Of a DNA stretch of 64,000 nt, positions 1 to 9,853 are shown in pieces. A program made the position numbers and the translations under genes. This DNA is from Myxococcales bacterium (GTDB lineage: Bacteria; Myxococcota_A; Polyangia; Polyangiales; Houyiibacteriaceae), in the NCBI GenBank assembly GCA_019637115.1, contig JAHBWH010000005.1:37208-101207 (forward strand), given 5' to 3'. Numbering within the stretch: the first letter of the stretch is position 1; each line of letters opens with the position of its first letter. A model generated the notes under the pieces. That model made no database searches. It saw only the letters and a program-made list of their open reading frames with translations, and was not told the origin of the DNA.

Positions 1-2
1 AC

Positions 3-1304
3 GCGGTCGACGCGACGACGCTCCTCGTCGAGGAGGGCCACGAGTCGACCTCGCGCGCCGTGCTTCGGGGCGTGCGGGTGGTCCCGCCGCTCGTCGAGTC
101 GGCGCGCGCCGTCGACGAGGTGCGTCGTGTCGCGACGCGCGGGACGTTGGGGCTCGTCCGGGCCGTCAACCGCGTGGTGCAGCGCGTGACCGACGTCGGG
201 CTCGACGTCGCCGAGAACGTGGCGGCGAGCCAGGGCGTCGCGCTCGAGGGGCCCGCGGTCGCGATGCGCTCGGACGCGCTGCGAACCATGTATGGGCTCG
301 GCGACGCGATGGTCGGCGTCGTCAACGGCGCCGTCGGCGACCACCTCCACGCGCGCGGCAACGGGCTCGATCTCGGCATGCAGCTCCGCGTCGGCGACCA
401 ATACGTCGTCCTGACCAGCGAGCCGCGCGTCGAGGAGCCGGGCACCTCGGCAGACAACGCGCGCTCCGCTCCGGGCGCGCCGCTCGACCCTTCCTCCGCG
501 ACCTCCAAGGTCGTGGTCTTCGTCCACGGGCTCATGGCCACCGAGTGGTCGTGGTGTCTCGAGGGCGAGGCGTACCACGGCGAGCCGGGGGCGAACTTCG
601 GCACGTTGATGGCGCGCGACCTCGGGTACACGCCGGTCTGGGCGCGCTACAACACCGGCCGCCACGTCTCCGAGAACGGCCGCCGGCTCGCCCGAGAGCT
701 CGCCACGCTGCTCGAAGCCTACCCCGTGCCCATCGACGAGCTCGTGCTCATCGGGCACAGCATGGGGGGCCTCGTCGTGCGCAGCGCCTGCCACTACGCC
801 GACGAGGACGGCCTCGGCTGGGTGCGCAAGGTCCGACGGGTGTTCAGCCTCGGCTCACCTCACCACGGCGCGCCGCTCGAGCGCTTCGGCGCCGCCGCCG
901 CCGCCGTGCTCGGCGCCATCGACACGCCCGGCACGCGGATCCCCGCGCGGCTCATCACGGCGCGGAGCGCGGGCATCAAGGATCTCGGCTACGGCGCGCT
1001 GGTCGACGAAGATTGGCTCGGCCGCGACCCCGACGCGCTGCGCGACGCGCCCTGCCGCGAGATCCCGCTGCTCGATGGCGTCGCGTACCACTTCCTGTCC
1101 GCGACCGTGACCGCGGACCCCGAGCATCTCCTCGGCCGCGTCATCGGCGACCTCCTCGTGCTCACGCCGAGCGCCTCCGGCGCGAAGCTCAGCGAGCGGA
1201 GCTTCCCCATCGAGACGCGCCACTTCGGCGCCGTGCTCCACCACCAACTCCAGAATCACCCCGCCGTCTACGAAGAGATCCTCCGCGCCTGCGCCGCGAC
1301 GTGA
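3..1304 (+). CDS. alpha/beta-hydrolase (lipase/PGAP1-like), 5' partial
   Basis: Serine hydrolase of the alpha/beta fold, probably an esterase or lipase; substrate unknown. A VVVFVHGLM strand/oxyanion segment precedes the nucleophile elbow GHSMGG. Counted from a GTG at 60, the nucleophile is Ser234. A later SLGSPHHG segment is typical of triacylglycerol lipase and PGAP1-like enzymes, and candidate His residues for the triad lie near the C-terminus. The frame is open leftwards from the GTG at 60 to the window edge, so the gene may begin outside the window; the GTG at 60 is the alternative start. No signal peptide can be judged because of the missing 5' end. Family assignment is firm; the role is not. 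Confidence 0.85.
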   Translation, partial: AVDATTLLVEEGHESTSRAVLRGVRVVPPLVESARAVDEVRRVATRGTLGLVRAVNRVVQRVTDVGLDVAENVAASQGVALEGPAVAMRSDALRTMYGLGDAMVGVVNGAVGDHLHARGNGLDLGMQLRVGDQYVVLTSEPRVEEPGTSADNARSAPGAPLDPSSATSKVVVFVHGLMATEWSWCLEGEAYHGEPGANFGTLMARDLGYTPVWARYNTGRHVSENGRRLARELATLLEAYPVPIDELVLIGHSMGGLVVRSACHYADEDGLGWVRKVRRVFSLGSPHHGAPLERFGAAAAAVLGAIDTPGTRIPARLITARSAGIKDLGYGALVDEDWLGRDPDALRDAPCREIPLLDGVAYHFLSATVTADPEHLLGRVIGDLLVLTPSASGAKLSERSFPIETRHFGAVLHHQLQNHPAVYEEILRACAAT

Positions 1305-1369
1305 GCGACGCCCTGCCCTCTCGCGACGCTCGTCCGCGACGCGCGGGCCCTGTATCCTCCCGGTGACGC

Positions 1370-2950
1370 ATGAGCGCCGGCGACGTCTTCTACTTGGTCG
1401 CGACCTTCGCCGGTGGGCTCGGCTTCTTCTTGCTCGGGATGCACCTGCTGACCGAGGGGTTGAAGGTCGCCGCCGGCGGCGCGCTCGAACGCATCCTCCG
1501 GCGCTCGACCAAGACCCGCGCGCGCGCGCTCGTGGCGGGTGCGGGGATGACGGCGCTCGTGCAATCGTCGAGCGCCGTCACGGTCGCGACCCTCGGCTTC
1601 GTGAACGCGGGGCTGCTCGAGCTGCGCTCGGCGGTCTGGGTGGTCTTCGGCAGCAACGTCGGCACCACCGCGACGGGCTGGCTCGTCAGCCTGACGGGCA
1701 TCGGCATCGACCTCAAGGCCGCCGCGCTCCCCATCGTCGGCGTGGGCACGGTGCTGCAGCTCTCCGGCAGCTCGAAGCGGCGTGGCGCGTTCGGGCGCGC
1801 GTTGACGGGCCTCGGGCTCTTCTTCGTCGGCGTCGGTGTGCTCCAGGACGCATTCGGCTCGCTCAGCGCCCAGATCGATCTCCGCGTGCTCCACACCGAG
1901 GGCGCGCTCGGCGTGCTCGTCCTCGTCGTCGTCGGCGCCCTGATGACGACGGTGATGCAGTCGTCGAGTGCCGCGATCGCCGTCACGCTCACCGCCGCGC
2001 ACAGCGGGGCGCTCCAGCTCACGGGCGCCGCGGCGATGGTGGTCGGCGCGAACATCGGGACCACCTCGACCGCGCTCCTCGCCGCGGCCAAGGCCACGCC
2101 CGACGCCAAGCGCGCCGCCTTCGCACACACCGCGTTCAACCTGCTCACGGGCGTCGTGGCGCTCCTCTCGCTCCCCGTCCTGCTGCGGCTGGTCGACGTG
2201 ATCGACGGCGTCGAAGAGGGCGGGCTCACGCGGACCCTCGCGCTCTTCCACACCGTCTTCAACTTGCTCGGCGTCGTGCTCATGTGGCCGATCACGGACC
2301 GGCTGGTGCGCTGGCTCGACGCCCACTTCGAGCGGCCGGACGACGACCCCGAGGCGCGCCCGAGGCACCTCGACCCGACCATCTTCGGCGTCCCGCACGT
2401 CGCGCTCTCGGCGCTCGCGCTCGAGACGGAGCGCCTCGCCGGCCTCGCGGCGCGGGTCACACGCGCGGCCTTCGAAGGGAACGTCGAGGCGCGCGAGGCC
2501 GACGATCGATCGTACGCTCGGCTCCTCCAAGCGATCGTCGACGCGGTCGACCGCCTCGCCGGACAGCCGCTGCCACCCGAGATCGCGAGCGGCACGCGGC
2601 GCATCCTGCGCGTCTGTCGCCACCTCACCATCTCGACCGAGCAAGCCGCCATCGTCGCCGAAGGGGTCCCGACGGGCGAGGTCCGAGACAGCGCCTTCGA
2701 GCTGCTCGACGCGCTCGGCGAGTCGAGCGCGGACCCCGACCGCGCCGCCGAGCTCTTCGGCGCCTTCGAAGCTCGCCTGGAGGATCGCGTCGATGCGCTC
2801 CTCCACTCGGTGGGCCGCGGAGGTGTCGCGGCCCGCGCCGCGATGCGAGAGCAGCGGCTCCTCAGCGAGGCGCGTCGCGCGCTCAAGCACCTCGCCCGCG
2901 CCCACCGCGAGCTCGCGCCGCTGCGCCCGGCCCCCCCAGAGGAGTCGTAG
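1370..2950 (+). CDS. Na+/phosphate cotransporter (NptA/PNaS family) with PhoU-like tail
   Basis: Inner-membrane sodium-dependent phosphate transporter. Two inverted-topology halves each carry the family signature QSSSA: Q65 (QSSSAVTVATLGF) and Q197 (QSSSAAIAVTL), each followed by a GSNVGTT or GANIGTT segment. About eight membrane helices occupy residues 5-320. The C-terminal 180 residues are helical and charged, as in the PhoU-like domain often fused to this family. Length of 526 aa is normal for the fused form. It starts 65 bases after the hydrolase and could share its transcript. A 19-base direct repeat follows the stop codon, at about 2957-2995. Confidence 0.92.
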   Translation: MSAGDVFYLVATFAGGLGFFLLGMHLLTEGLKVAAGGALERILRRSTKTRARALVAGAGMTALVQSSSAVTVATLGFVNAGLLELRSAVWVVFGSNVGTTATGWLVSLTGIGIDLKAAALPIVGVGTVLQLSGSSKRRGAFGRALTGLGLFFVGVGVLQDAFGSLSAQIDLRVLHTEGALGVLVLVVVGALMTTVMQSSSAAIAVTLTAAHSGALQLTGAAAMVVGANIGTTSTALLAAAKATPDAKRAAFAHTAFNLLTGVVALLSLPVLLRLVDVIDGVEEGGLTRTLALFHTVFNLLGVVLMWPITDRLVRWLDAHFERPDDDPEARPRHLDPTIFGVPHVALSALALETERLAGLAARVTRAAFEGNVEAREADDRSYARLLQAIVDAVDRLAGQPLPPEIASGTRRILRVCRHLTISTEQAAIVAEGVPTGEVRDSAFELLDALGESSADPDRAAELFGAFEARLEDRVDALLHSVGRGGVAARAAMREQRLLSEARRALKHLARAHRELAPLRPAPPEES

Positions 2951-3165
2951 GGACCGCGCTCGCGTCAGCGCAGGGCGCGCTCGCGTCAGCGCAGGACGGG
3001 CGCGAAGAACTGGGCCCAGGCCTCGCGCCGGGCCTTCGGTTGCAGGTCGACGCTTCGCTCCGACTCCCGATCACCCTACGCGTCGAGGTGATCACGATGC
3101 GCAATTCGCCTCGGTGAGCGCCGTCCACCGCCAGGCGACACACCGTATGCTGCTACCTTGCACCG

Positions 3166-5226
3166 GTGACGCGGCTCCTCTTCTTCTACGGCCACCTCAT
3201 CTGGCCCGCCCTGGCGCTGCTCGGGCTCTTGCTCGGCAGCGGATGGGTGTGGCGCCGCTTCGCGCGGCGGGCCGTCCTCTCGGCCTGGCGGCCGACCCCC
3301 CCGAAGCTCGGCGACGTCGTCCTCGACGGCGTCATCGACTCCGACCACCGGCTCCCGCGGGGCCGCGTCGTGGACGCCTCGGGCCTGACCGCGGGGCGCC
3401 TGTGGCTGAAGCTCCGCGACGGCGAGCGCGTCGCGCTCGAGGGGCCCATCAGCGTGCTCGATCGCGTCCCCGGCATGGACGACGATCCGGAGATCCACCA
3501 CGATCTCCCGGCCAATCATCCGGTGCGGGCGCGCGCTCGCCTCGCGCCGTCGAAGACCGCGACGACGCTCGGAGGCGTCGTGCCCTCCGGCGGCCCGTAC
3601 CGCGCCGACTCGCGTGGTCTGACCCTCGTGCCACGGGCGGACGTCATCGAGCTCGCGTCGCGGCGATGTCCACGGCGCCCGCTGATCCAGGGCGCCCTGC
3701 TCGGCGCGCTCGTCGGCGCGACGCTCGGCCTCTTCGCGCCCGGCTTCGGGCTCGTCCTCGACGCGCCGACCGTCGGCCTCGCGAGCCCGCTCTTTCGCAC
3801 GCGCGCGATCACGACGCTCGCCTCGGACATGGAGGTCGCCCTCCGCGACGCCGACGACGAGTGGGCCGCGCGTCACGTCGTCCGCTACCTGCTCCTACGC
3901 CGCGAGCGCGACGGCGTGCTCTGTCCCGACGAGCTCCCCGGCGCGCCGTCCGCCTTCGTCATGGCCGAGCTCGCGGCGCATTGTCGCCGCCCGCAATGGC
4001 TGCGGACCTTCGTCGAGACGAACCTGGCCCAGCTGACCCCAGGGCGCGCGCAAGCGTGGCTCGCGCGCGCGGCGGAGCTCGGCGCGCCCGCCGATCCGAG
4101 CTTCGCGTTCACGGAGGCGCGCGTCGCGCTCACCAGCGGCGCGCCGCTCGGGCCAACGTTCGACGCGCTCCGATGGCAGCTCCCCGCCGCGACCCACTGC
4201 GCCTTCGAGCGCGCGGACGACGACGCATGGCGACGCCAGTGCTGGTGGCGCGCCATGCTGCGCGGCGAGCTCGACGCGCTCGCGCCCGCCCTCTTCGCAG
4301 GCGGTCCCTGGGAGCGCGACGAGGCGCGCCTCATCGCCCTCGCGCTCGGTCGCTGCGGCGCCACGGACGCGCAGCCTTGGTGTGACAAGCAGCTCCACCG
4401 CACGTTCGATCCCCCGCACCTCTCGGTGGGAGACAGCCCTCGGGCCGTCGTCGATCGGGGCGCGTACTTCGCCCACCTCCACGCGCGCTCGGAGGGGCTC
4501 GATCCGCACCTGCGGAGAGCGCTCGCCGAGCGCGCGCTGGCGTTCGAGCTGATGGTCGCGCCGACCGCGGGCCTCGGCGAACGCGCGCGCTTGGCGCGTC
4601 GCGCGCTCGAGGCGCTGCCCGAGGCCGCCAGGCCCACGCCGCCGGCGCCCAAACCAGGCTATTGGAGCGGCGGTGGCGGGTCGCGAAGCGCCGACTCGAG
4701 CCGCGCGCGGAGCCTCGGTCTGCTCGCCCAGGTCGCGGCTTGGCGGGGCGCCGCCGAGGCGTTCGGGGTCCTCGGCGGGCGCCTCGCCGACCTGCGCGGA
4801 GGGCAGGACGGTCGATCTCCCTTGGCCGCCCCACGCCTCGACGACTCGCCCGAGGCGTTCGTCCACTACGCGCTGCGACGGGGTGAGGTCTTGCCCCCCG
4901 AGCGATGCGAGGAGACCGTGCCCACCAGCTACGCGCTCGCGGCGTTGCTGACGAGCCGCCGCTGGCACCACGCGCGGTGCGGCGCGACGCCCGCACACGA
5001 CGCGCGTGCGGAGGCGCTCTTGGTGGGCTACGGCGGCGCCGAGCGGGGCGCGCTGCTCACTGTCTTCGACGAGGCCGAGCAGGCCGGCCCGCGCGGTCTC
5101 GGCGCAGAGCCCCCGGTCCAACCCCCGTCGCGCGCGATTCGCAGGCGATATGGCCCCGTGGAGGTCACGATCCAGAACCCCACGCCGACGTCGATGGCGG
5201 AGACGTTCGAGTTCTTTCGCCGCTGA
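3166..5226 (+). CDS. membrane-anchored protein of unknown function
   Basis: 686-aa protein that I do not recognise. A GTG start gives an N-terminal transmembrane helix (about residues 8-30) followed by RRFARR, so the N-terminal loop probably faces the cytoplasm. A second hydrophobic pair lies at about 185-215 (GALLGALVGATLGLF). Between them, residues 45-165 look beta-rich. The remainder (about 220-686) is helical, Ala/Arg-rich and carries many Cys and Trp residues, compatible with an extracytoplasmic helical-repeat domain. The C-terminus is PTSMAETFEFFRR. It stands between the Na/Pi transporter and a metallophosphoesterase, all on the plus strand. Coding status is supported by length, consistent third-position GC and absence of a better frame. 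Confidence 0.72.
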   Translation: MTRLLFFYGHLIWPALALLGLLLGSGWVWRRFARRAVLSAWRPTPPKLGDVVLDGVIDSDHRLPRGRVVDASGLTAGRLWLKLRDGERVALEGPISVLDRVPGMDDDPEIHHDLPANHPVRARARLAPSKTATTLGGVVPSGGPYRADSRGLTLVPRADVIELASRRCPRRPLIQGALLGALVGATLGLFAPGFGLVLDAPTVGLASPLFRTRAITTLASDMEVALRDADDEWAARHVVRYLLLRRERDGVLCPDELPGAPSAFVMAELAAHCRRPQWLRTFVETNLAQLTPGRAQAWLARAAELGAPADPSFAFTEARVALTSGAPLGPTFDALRWQLPAATHCAFERADDDAWRRQCWWRAMLRGELDALAPALFAGGPWERDEARLIALALGRCGATDAQPWCDKQLHRTFDPPHLSVGDSPRAVVDRGAYFAHLHARSEGLDPHLRRALAERALAFELMVAPTAGLGERARLARRALEALPEAARPTPPAPKPGYWSGGGGSRSADSSRARSLGLLAQVAAWRGAAEAFGVLGGRLADLRGGQDGRSPLAAPRLDDSPEAFVHYALRRGEVLPPERCEETVPTSYALAALLTSRRWHHARCGATPAHDARAEALLVGYGGAERGALLTVFDEAEQAGPRGLGAEPPVQPPSRAIRRRYGPVEVTIQNPTPTSMAETFEFFRR

Positions 5227-5295
5227 GACGACCAAGCATGCCGAGCGCGGGAACGGTGCGGCGCCCGCCGCGGAGGCTGCTATGCCGAGGGGCTC

Positions 5296-5895
5296 GTGAG
5301 CGCACCACGCAAGACTCGGCCGCGAAAGGGCCCGACGCTGCGGTTTGCCGAGAGCACGCTCTCGCTCCGCGACGACGGTGGCTTGCGGGTCGCGATCGTC
5401 TCCGACACCCACAGCGCCCTCGACGCCCGCGCGCTGCCGTTGTTGAAGGCGTTGCACCCCGACGCGATCCTCCACGCAGGTGACATCGGCGACCTTGCCG
5501 TCCTCGCCACGCTCGCGGAGCTCGCGCCGGTGACGGCGGTGCGCGGCAACATCGACGAGCGCGCCCCGGATCTACCCGACGTCGTCACGATCGACGTGCG
5601 GTCGAAAGGCGAGACCGTGATGAGGGCGCTGCTCACGCACATCGCGGTCGCCGGCGCCAAGCTCCGCGCCGACGCCGCGCGCCTGGCGCACGCACACGAA
5701 GCAGGCCTCGTGCTCTGCGGCCACTCCCACGTGCCCTTCCTCGGGCGTGACCGCGGCCTCCTCGTCTTCAACCCGGGGTCGGCGGGGCCGCGCCGCTTTC
5801 ACCTCCCCATCGTCTTCGGCGTCTTGGAGATCGCCGACGGACGCATGAGCCTCCGGCACGTGGACTGCGAGACCGGCCAGCCCTGGCTCCCTTGA
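5296..5895 (+). CDS. calcineurin-like metallophosphoesterase (YfcE/MJ0936 type)
   Basis: Small dinuclear-metal phosphodiesterase. The metal-binding signatures are all present in order: SDTHS, GDIGD, GNID, a histidine at THI and GHSH. Residues 30-195 form the whole domain; the first 28 residues are a basic, family-atypical extension that may reflect use of the upstream GTG start. Length of 199 aa fits the YfcE/phosphodiesterase group. It converges with the yebC-type gene, leaving 37 bases between stop codons. Substrate cannot be inferred from sequence. Confidence 0.9.
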   Translation: MSAPRKTRPRKGPTLRFAESTLSLRDDGGLRVAIVSDTHSALDARALPLLKALHPDAILHAGDIGDLAVLATLAELAPVTAVRGNIDERAPDLPDVVTIDVRSKGETVMRALLTHIAVAGAKLRADAARLAHAHEAGLVLCGHSHVPFLGRDRGLLVFNPGSAGPRRFHLPIVFGVLEIADGRMSLRHVDCETGQPWLP

Positions 5896-5932
5896 GCACG
5901 ACGCCACCTCCCGCGGCGGCGAATCGCGGCTC

Positions 5933-6640
5933 TCAGGCGAGGCCAACGTACACGGCCTCGACGTCGTCGTCGTCGTCGATTGCGCCGAGGAACGCCTCGA
6001 CCTCCGCGCGCTTGGCCTCGTCGACGCTCACGGGGTTCTTCGCCTTCCAGATGAGCTTCGCGCTGGTGACGGTCCACCCGCGCTCCGCGAGCGCCTTGCT
6101 CACGGCGTCGAGCTCGGTCGGCTCGGTGTAGAAGGTTACGGTGCCTCCGTCCTCGGGCTCGACGTCCTGCGCGCCGGCCTCGATCGCCTCCTCCTCGGGG
6201 TCGACGTCCGCGCGCTCGTGGCTCGCCTCGACGGCGCCGAGCCGCTCGAAGTCCCAGCTGATCGCCCCACTCGCCGCGAGCTGCCCGCCGCCTTTGTGGA
6301 AGAGCACGCGGACGTTCGTCGCGGTGCGGTTCTTGTTGTCCGTCGAGCACTCGACGATCACCGGCACCTGGTGCGGGGCGAAGCCCTCGTAGGTGACCGA
6401 CGAGAACTGCGCGGCGTCTCCGCCGAGCAACCCCGCGCCCTTCTTGATGGCGCGCTCGAGCGTGTCCTTCGCCATCGACGCCTTGCGCGCCGCCTCGATC
6501 GCCATCCGCAGCCGCGGGTTCAGCGACGGGTCGGCGCCGCCTCGCGCGGCGATCGTGACCTCCTTGACGAGCTTCGTCATGAGCCTGCCCTTGGCGTCCG
6601 CCGCGGCCTCACGACCCTTCTGCTTCCACTGCGCTCCCAT
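5933..6640 (-). CDS. YebC/PmpR family DNA-binding or ribosome-associated regulator
   Basis: Cytoplasmic protein of the YebC/PmpR/TACO1 family, 235 aa as usual. It begins with a diverged form of the family signature ([18 protein letters not shown]) and contains [11 protein letters not shown], then [14 protein letters not shown] and YEGFAP. An acidic stretch ([15 protein letters not shown]) precedes the last domain. Family members act either as transcription factors (PmpR) or in translation of proline-rich stretches (YebC2/TACO1); the sequence here does not decide between them. It is transcribed in the same direction as the DASS transporter upstream, 104 bases away. Confidence 0.95.
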   Translation of the reverse strand: MGAQWKQKGREAAADAKGRLMTKLVKEVTIAARGGADPSLNPRLRMAIEAARKASMAKDTLERAIKKGAGLLGGDAAQFSSVTYEGFAPHQVPVIVECSTDNKNRTATNVRVLFHKGGGQLAASGAISWDFERLGAVEASHERADVDPEEEAIEAGAQDVEPEDGGTVTFYTEPTELDAVSKALAERGWTVTSAKLIWKAKNPVSVDEAKRAEVEAFLGAIDDDDDVEAVYVGLA

Positions 6641-6744
6641 GACGCGCCTCTACCGCGCTCGAGGGCGTCGATCCAGCGGCCCTCGTGCCTTCACGCTCGC
6701 GACGACGTCGACGTTGACCTTCGTCTCACTTGCGCCAGCGGCTG

Positions 6745-8190
6745 TCAGAGCCCGAAGGTCGGGAACCAGAACGCCGCGAAGAGCGCGAGCGCCGCGAGGC
6801 CCACGAGGGTGAGCGTGGTCCCCGGGACGATCATGTCCCGCGCGACGAGCTCGCCCCGCCCGTCCGCCTTCATCCCGAAGCCGAAGGCCATCGCGTTCGG
6901 CGGGGTGCTCACCGGGAGCGGCATCGCGAGCGAGCACGCGAGCGCCGCGACCACGAGGAGCGGCGCGGCGCTCACGCCCGAGAGCCCCATGATCATCGGC
7001 GCGAGCAGGTTCGCCGCCGCGGTGTTGCTCATCACCGCCGAGAGCGCCGCCGCGAGGAGCGCGACGACGCCCACGAGCGCGAGCTCGGGCAGCCCCTCGG
7101 TGGGCAAGCGCGCGCTCGCCCAGCTCGCGAGGCCGGATTGGTCGATGGCCGCGCCGAGGGCGAGGCCGCCGCCGATGAGCAGGAGCACGTCCCACGGGAG
7201 CGCGCGTAGCTCTGGCACCCGCAAGAGATTGCTCCCGAAGAAGAGCACCACCGGCAAGAGCGCCACCGTCCCAGGCGTGAGCCCGAGGCGGTCACCCATC
7301 AGCCAGCCGGTGATCGTCAGCAGGAGCACGCCCACGACGAGCGCCTGCGGACCCCGGAACGGGCGCACGTCGTCGTCCTCGTCGAGCTCCACCTCCTCCA
7401 CCTGTGTGGGGAAGCGGCGCGCGAGGTAGGCGAGCACGACGACGAGCAGCGCGATGAGCAGCGGGCCCGCGAGCATCATCCACGCGCCGAAGCTCGGCGC
7501 GTTCCCCTCGGCCTGGAGGTAACGCAGCATGATCGCGTTGGGCGGAGAGCCGATGGGGGTCGCGATGCCGCCGAGGTTCGCCGAGAACGCGATTCCGAGG
7601 AGCAGCGCTTTGCGGAAGCCGTCGCCTTCGGGGACCTTCGCCAGCATCGAGCCCGCGAGCCCGAGCATGAGCGCGCAGGCCGCCGTGTTGCTCATCCACA
7701 TCGAGAGCAGCGCGGTCGTGACCATCGTCGCCAAGAGCACGCGCGTCGGCGTACGGCCCGCCCGCCGCAAGATGCCCCGCGCGAGCCGACGATCGAGCGC
7801 CGTGCGCTCGAGGCCCGCGCTGAGCACGAAGCCACCGAGGAAGAGCAGCGTGACGTCCGAGAAGAAGGCGTTCACGAAGAGCGCCGGGCCGCGCCCTTCC
7901 GAGAGCGTCGGCGCGAGCCAGGTGAGCTCGAGCGCCAACACGAGCAGGCTCGTCACGAAGAGCGGCACCGCCTCGGTGATCCAGAGGATCGCCGCGACGA
8001 GCACGATGCCGAGCGTCACCTCGGCCGGCCGCGTCAGCCCGAGCGGCCCGGCGAGCCAGCCCTCGTTCGCGGCCACGAAGGCCAGGATGGCGAGCGAGAT
8101 CCCAGGCGGCGTCCGCCACGGGAGCCGCAGCACGACCGGGACCCACTCCTTCGCGATGTCGGCTCCGGGTAACGGCACGGGCGGGAGCAT
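6745..8190 (-). CDS. DASS/SLC13-family anion transporter
   Basis: Inner-membrane symporter for di/tricarboxylates, sulfate or related anions, 481 aa. It has about 12 hydrophobic helices and both copies of the family's internal signatures: SNTAACAL and GSPPNAIML in the first half, MSNTAAANL and STPPNAMAFG in the second. These SNT and PPN motifs line the sodium and carboxylate sites in VcINDY-type transporters. An acidic loop (EEVELDEDDD) lies between the halves on the predicted cytoplasmic side. Substrate specificity cannot be read from sequence. The next upstream gene on this strand is an rRNA pseudouridine synthase, 61 bases away. Confidence 0.93.
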   Translation of the reverse strand: MLPPVPLPGADIAKEWVPVVLRLPWRTPPGISLAILAFVAANEGWLAGPLGLTRPAEVTLGIVLVAAILWITEAVPLFVTSLLVLALELTWLAPTLSEGRGPALFVNAFFSDVTLLFLGGFVLSAGLERTALDRRLARGILRRAGRTPTRVLLATMVTTALLSMWMSNTAACALMLGLAGSMLAKVPEGDGFRKALLLGIAFSANLGGIATPIGSPPNAIMLRYLQAEGNAPSFGAWMMLAGPLLIALLVVVLAYLARRFPTQVEEVELDEDDDVRPFRGPQALVVGVLLLTITGWLMGDRLGLTPGTVALLPVVLFFGSNLLRVPELRALPWDVLLLIGGGLALGAAIDQSGLASWASARLPTEGLPELALVGVVALLAAALSAVMSNTAAANLLAPMIMGLSGVSAAPLLVVAALACSLAMPLPVSTPPNAMAFGFGMKADGRGELVARDMIVPGTTLTLVGLAALALFAAFWFPTFGL

Positions 8191-8251
8191 AGCGCTAGCA
8201 GTGCTCGGGGCGACCGCGGGCGAGCCGCGCCGCCCTACTTCGTGCGCCGTC

Positions 8252-9034
8252 CTACTTCGTACGCTCTCGCGCGGCCTTCGCCGCCCGCGTCGCCTTCCGG
8301 TAGCGGTGCGGCTTCAGGTAGCGCTCCTCGAGCTTCTCGAGCTCGGTCTTCTTCATCGGCCGGAGCTGGCCGGGGCGCAGCCCCTCGGCGGTGATGCCTG
8401 CGAACGAGAGCCGGACGAGCCGCATCACGCGATGGCCGACCGCGTCGCCCATGCGGTGGATCTGCCGGTTCTTCCCCTCCGTGAGGGTGATCTGGATCCA
8501 GGTGTTGCGATCCTCGGTTCGCTCCACGAAGAGCTGCGCGGGGCGCGTCACGTAGCCGTCGTCCAGCTCGACGCCCTTGCGCAGCGCGTCGAGCGCGGGG
8601 ACGTCGACCAAGCCCTGGAGCTTCGCGACGTAGACCTTCGGCACCTTCGTGGTGGGGCGCAGCAGCGCCTCCGTGAGCGCGCCGTCGTTGGTCAGGAGCA
8701 GCACCCCGCTCGTGTTGAAGTCGAGCCGTCCGATCGCGTGGACCGCCTCCGGCAGACGTCCGACCACCTCGGCGAGGCAGGGGCGCCCCTCGGGATCCGA
8801 GAGCGTGGAGACCATCCCGCGCGGCTTGTGGAAGACGTAGTAGGCGGGCTTCTCGGCGACGACGCGGCGGCCGTCGACCTCGACCTTGTCACGCCGTGGG
8901 TCGACCTGCGTGCCGAGCTCGGTGGTGATGCGGCCGTTCACCCGAACGCGACCCGCGGCGATGAGCTCCTCCGCCTGACGTCGCGACGCGATGCCAGCTC
9001 GTGCGATCACCTTCTGAAGCCGTTCGAGCGCCAT
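8252..9034 (-). CDS. RsuA/RluB-family rRNA pseudouridine synthase
   Basis: Converts a specific uridine of ribosomal RNA to pseudouridine. An S4 RNA-binding domain occupies residues 1-60 (LQKVIARAGIASRRQAEEL) and the catalytic domain follows, with GRLDFNTSGVLLLTNDG containing the catalytic Asp105. The C-terminal tail (RYRKATRAAKAARERTK) is basic and probably contacts RNA. Length of 260 aa is standard for RluB/RsuA enzymes; RluB, RsuA and RluE cannot be separated here. Confidence 0.94.
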   Translation of the reverse strand: MALERLQKVIARAGIASRRQAEELIAAGRVRVNGRITTELGTQVDPRRDKVEVDGRRVVAEKPAYYVFHKPRGMVSTLSDPEGRPCLAEVVGRLPEAVHAIGRLDFNTSGVLLLTNDGALTEALLRPTTKVPKVYVAKLQGLVDVPALDALRKGVELDDGYVTRPAQLFVERTEDRNTWIQITLTEGKNRQIHRMGDAVGHRVMRLVRLSFAGITAEGLRPGQLRPMKKTELEKLEERYLKPHRYRKATRAAKAARERTK

Positions 9035-9145
9035 GTTCCTCCGCGCGAGCGAGCCCGCGTCGGCAGGGTGTAGCAGGCCGGGCGGGCGTCGTCGCGCGCT
9101 CGCTCAGCTGCCCGCCGACTCCGTGGTGGGCTCGCGGGGGCCTGC

Positions 9146-9853
9146 TCAGGTCTCGGCGTCGGCCTCGGCCGCTGCGGCCTCTTCCGCCTCGCGGCGCGCG
9201 GCCTCGGCCTCGCGCTGGCGCTGCCACTCGGCGTCGCGGTCCCAGCGGTCGACGCGACCGTCGCCGTTCACGTCCACGCCGACGCGCACGAGCCGCCCCT
9301 CCTCGTAGTACTCCCACGTGTCGGGCGTCCAGCGCTGGGCGGTGCTGCGGCCGGAGAGGTCGCGCTCCCCGCGGACGGGCCGGCCGTTCTCGAAGAAGAT
9401 CTTCGTGTCGATGCGGCCATCGCCGGTCGTGTCGATCTCCTGGCGGACGATGTGACCACGCTCGAAGAACGTGAGCTCGTCCATCTGGCCGTCGAAGTTC
9501 CGGTCCGCCTCCTCGCGCATCGGGCGGCCCTCGTCGTTGTAGAAGCGGACCACGTCCTTGATCCCGTCGCCGTTTAGGTCGGCCTCGCGGCAGATCAAGA
9601 TGAGCCGCGCCATCCGTCCTTCGCCGACCGTGCGGAAGACCTTGCGCACGTCCGGCCAGTCGTCACCCGAGGTGTCGTACTCGCTCACCTCGAAGCCGGG
9701 CCCTTCCCCTTCGCAGCGCCCTCGGTCGTCGTCGGGCCGCTCGCCGCCCGACACCGACGCCGCGTGCGACGGCCGCTCGGCCCGCCGGTCCGCCTCGGTC
9801 TTGCAGCCGAGCGCGAGCGACGCGAGCGCGCAGAGGATCCAGACGCGATTCAT
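9146..9853 (-). CDS. lipoprotein with Asp/Gly repeat motifs (paralogue of the next gene)
   Basis: Predicted secreted lipoprotein, 235 aa. The chosen ATG at 9853 gives a clean signal peptide ending in the lipobox LALGC; translation upstream of it is implausible. The mature part contains at least five repeats of about 23-27 residues with a D-x-[ND]-x-D-G-x-x-D core, such as DLNGDGIKDVV, DRNFDGQMDEL, DTTGDGRIDTK and DVNGDGRVDRW. These resemble EF-hand-like or dockerin-like calcium loops, but each lies between short strand-like segments (RFYNDEGRPM). The C-terminal 30 residues form a charged Glu/Ala/Arg helix. The start overlaps the stop of the upstream paralogue by 4 bases (ATGA), so the two are cotranslated. 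Function unknown. Confidence 0.78.
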   Translation of the reverse strand: MNRVWILCALASLALGCKTEADRRAERPSHAASVSGGERPDDDRGRCEGEGPGFEVSEYDTSGDDWPDVRKVFRTVGEGRMARLILICREADLNGDGIKDVVRFYNDEGRPMREEADRNFDGQMDELTFFERGHIVRQEIDTTGDGRIDTKIFFENGRPVRGERDLSGRSTAQRWTPDTWEYYEEGRLVRVGVDVNGDGRVDRWDRDAEWQRQREAEAARREAEEAAAAEADAET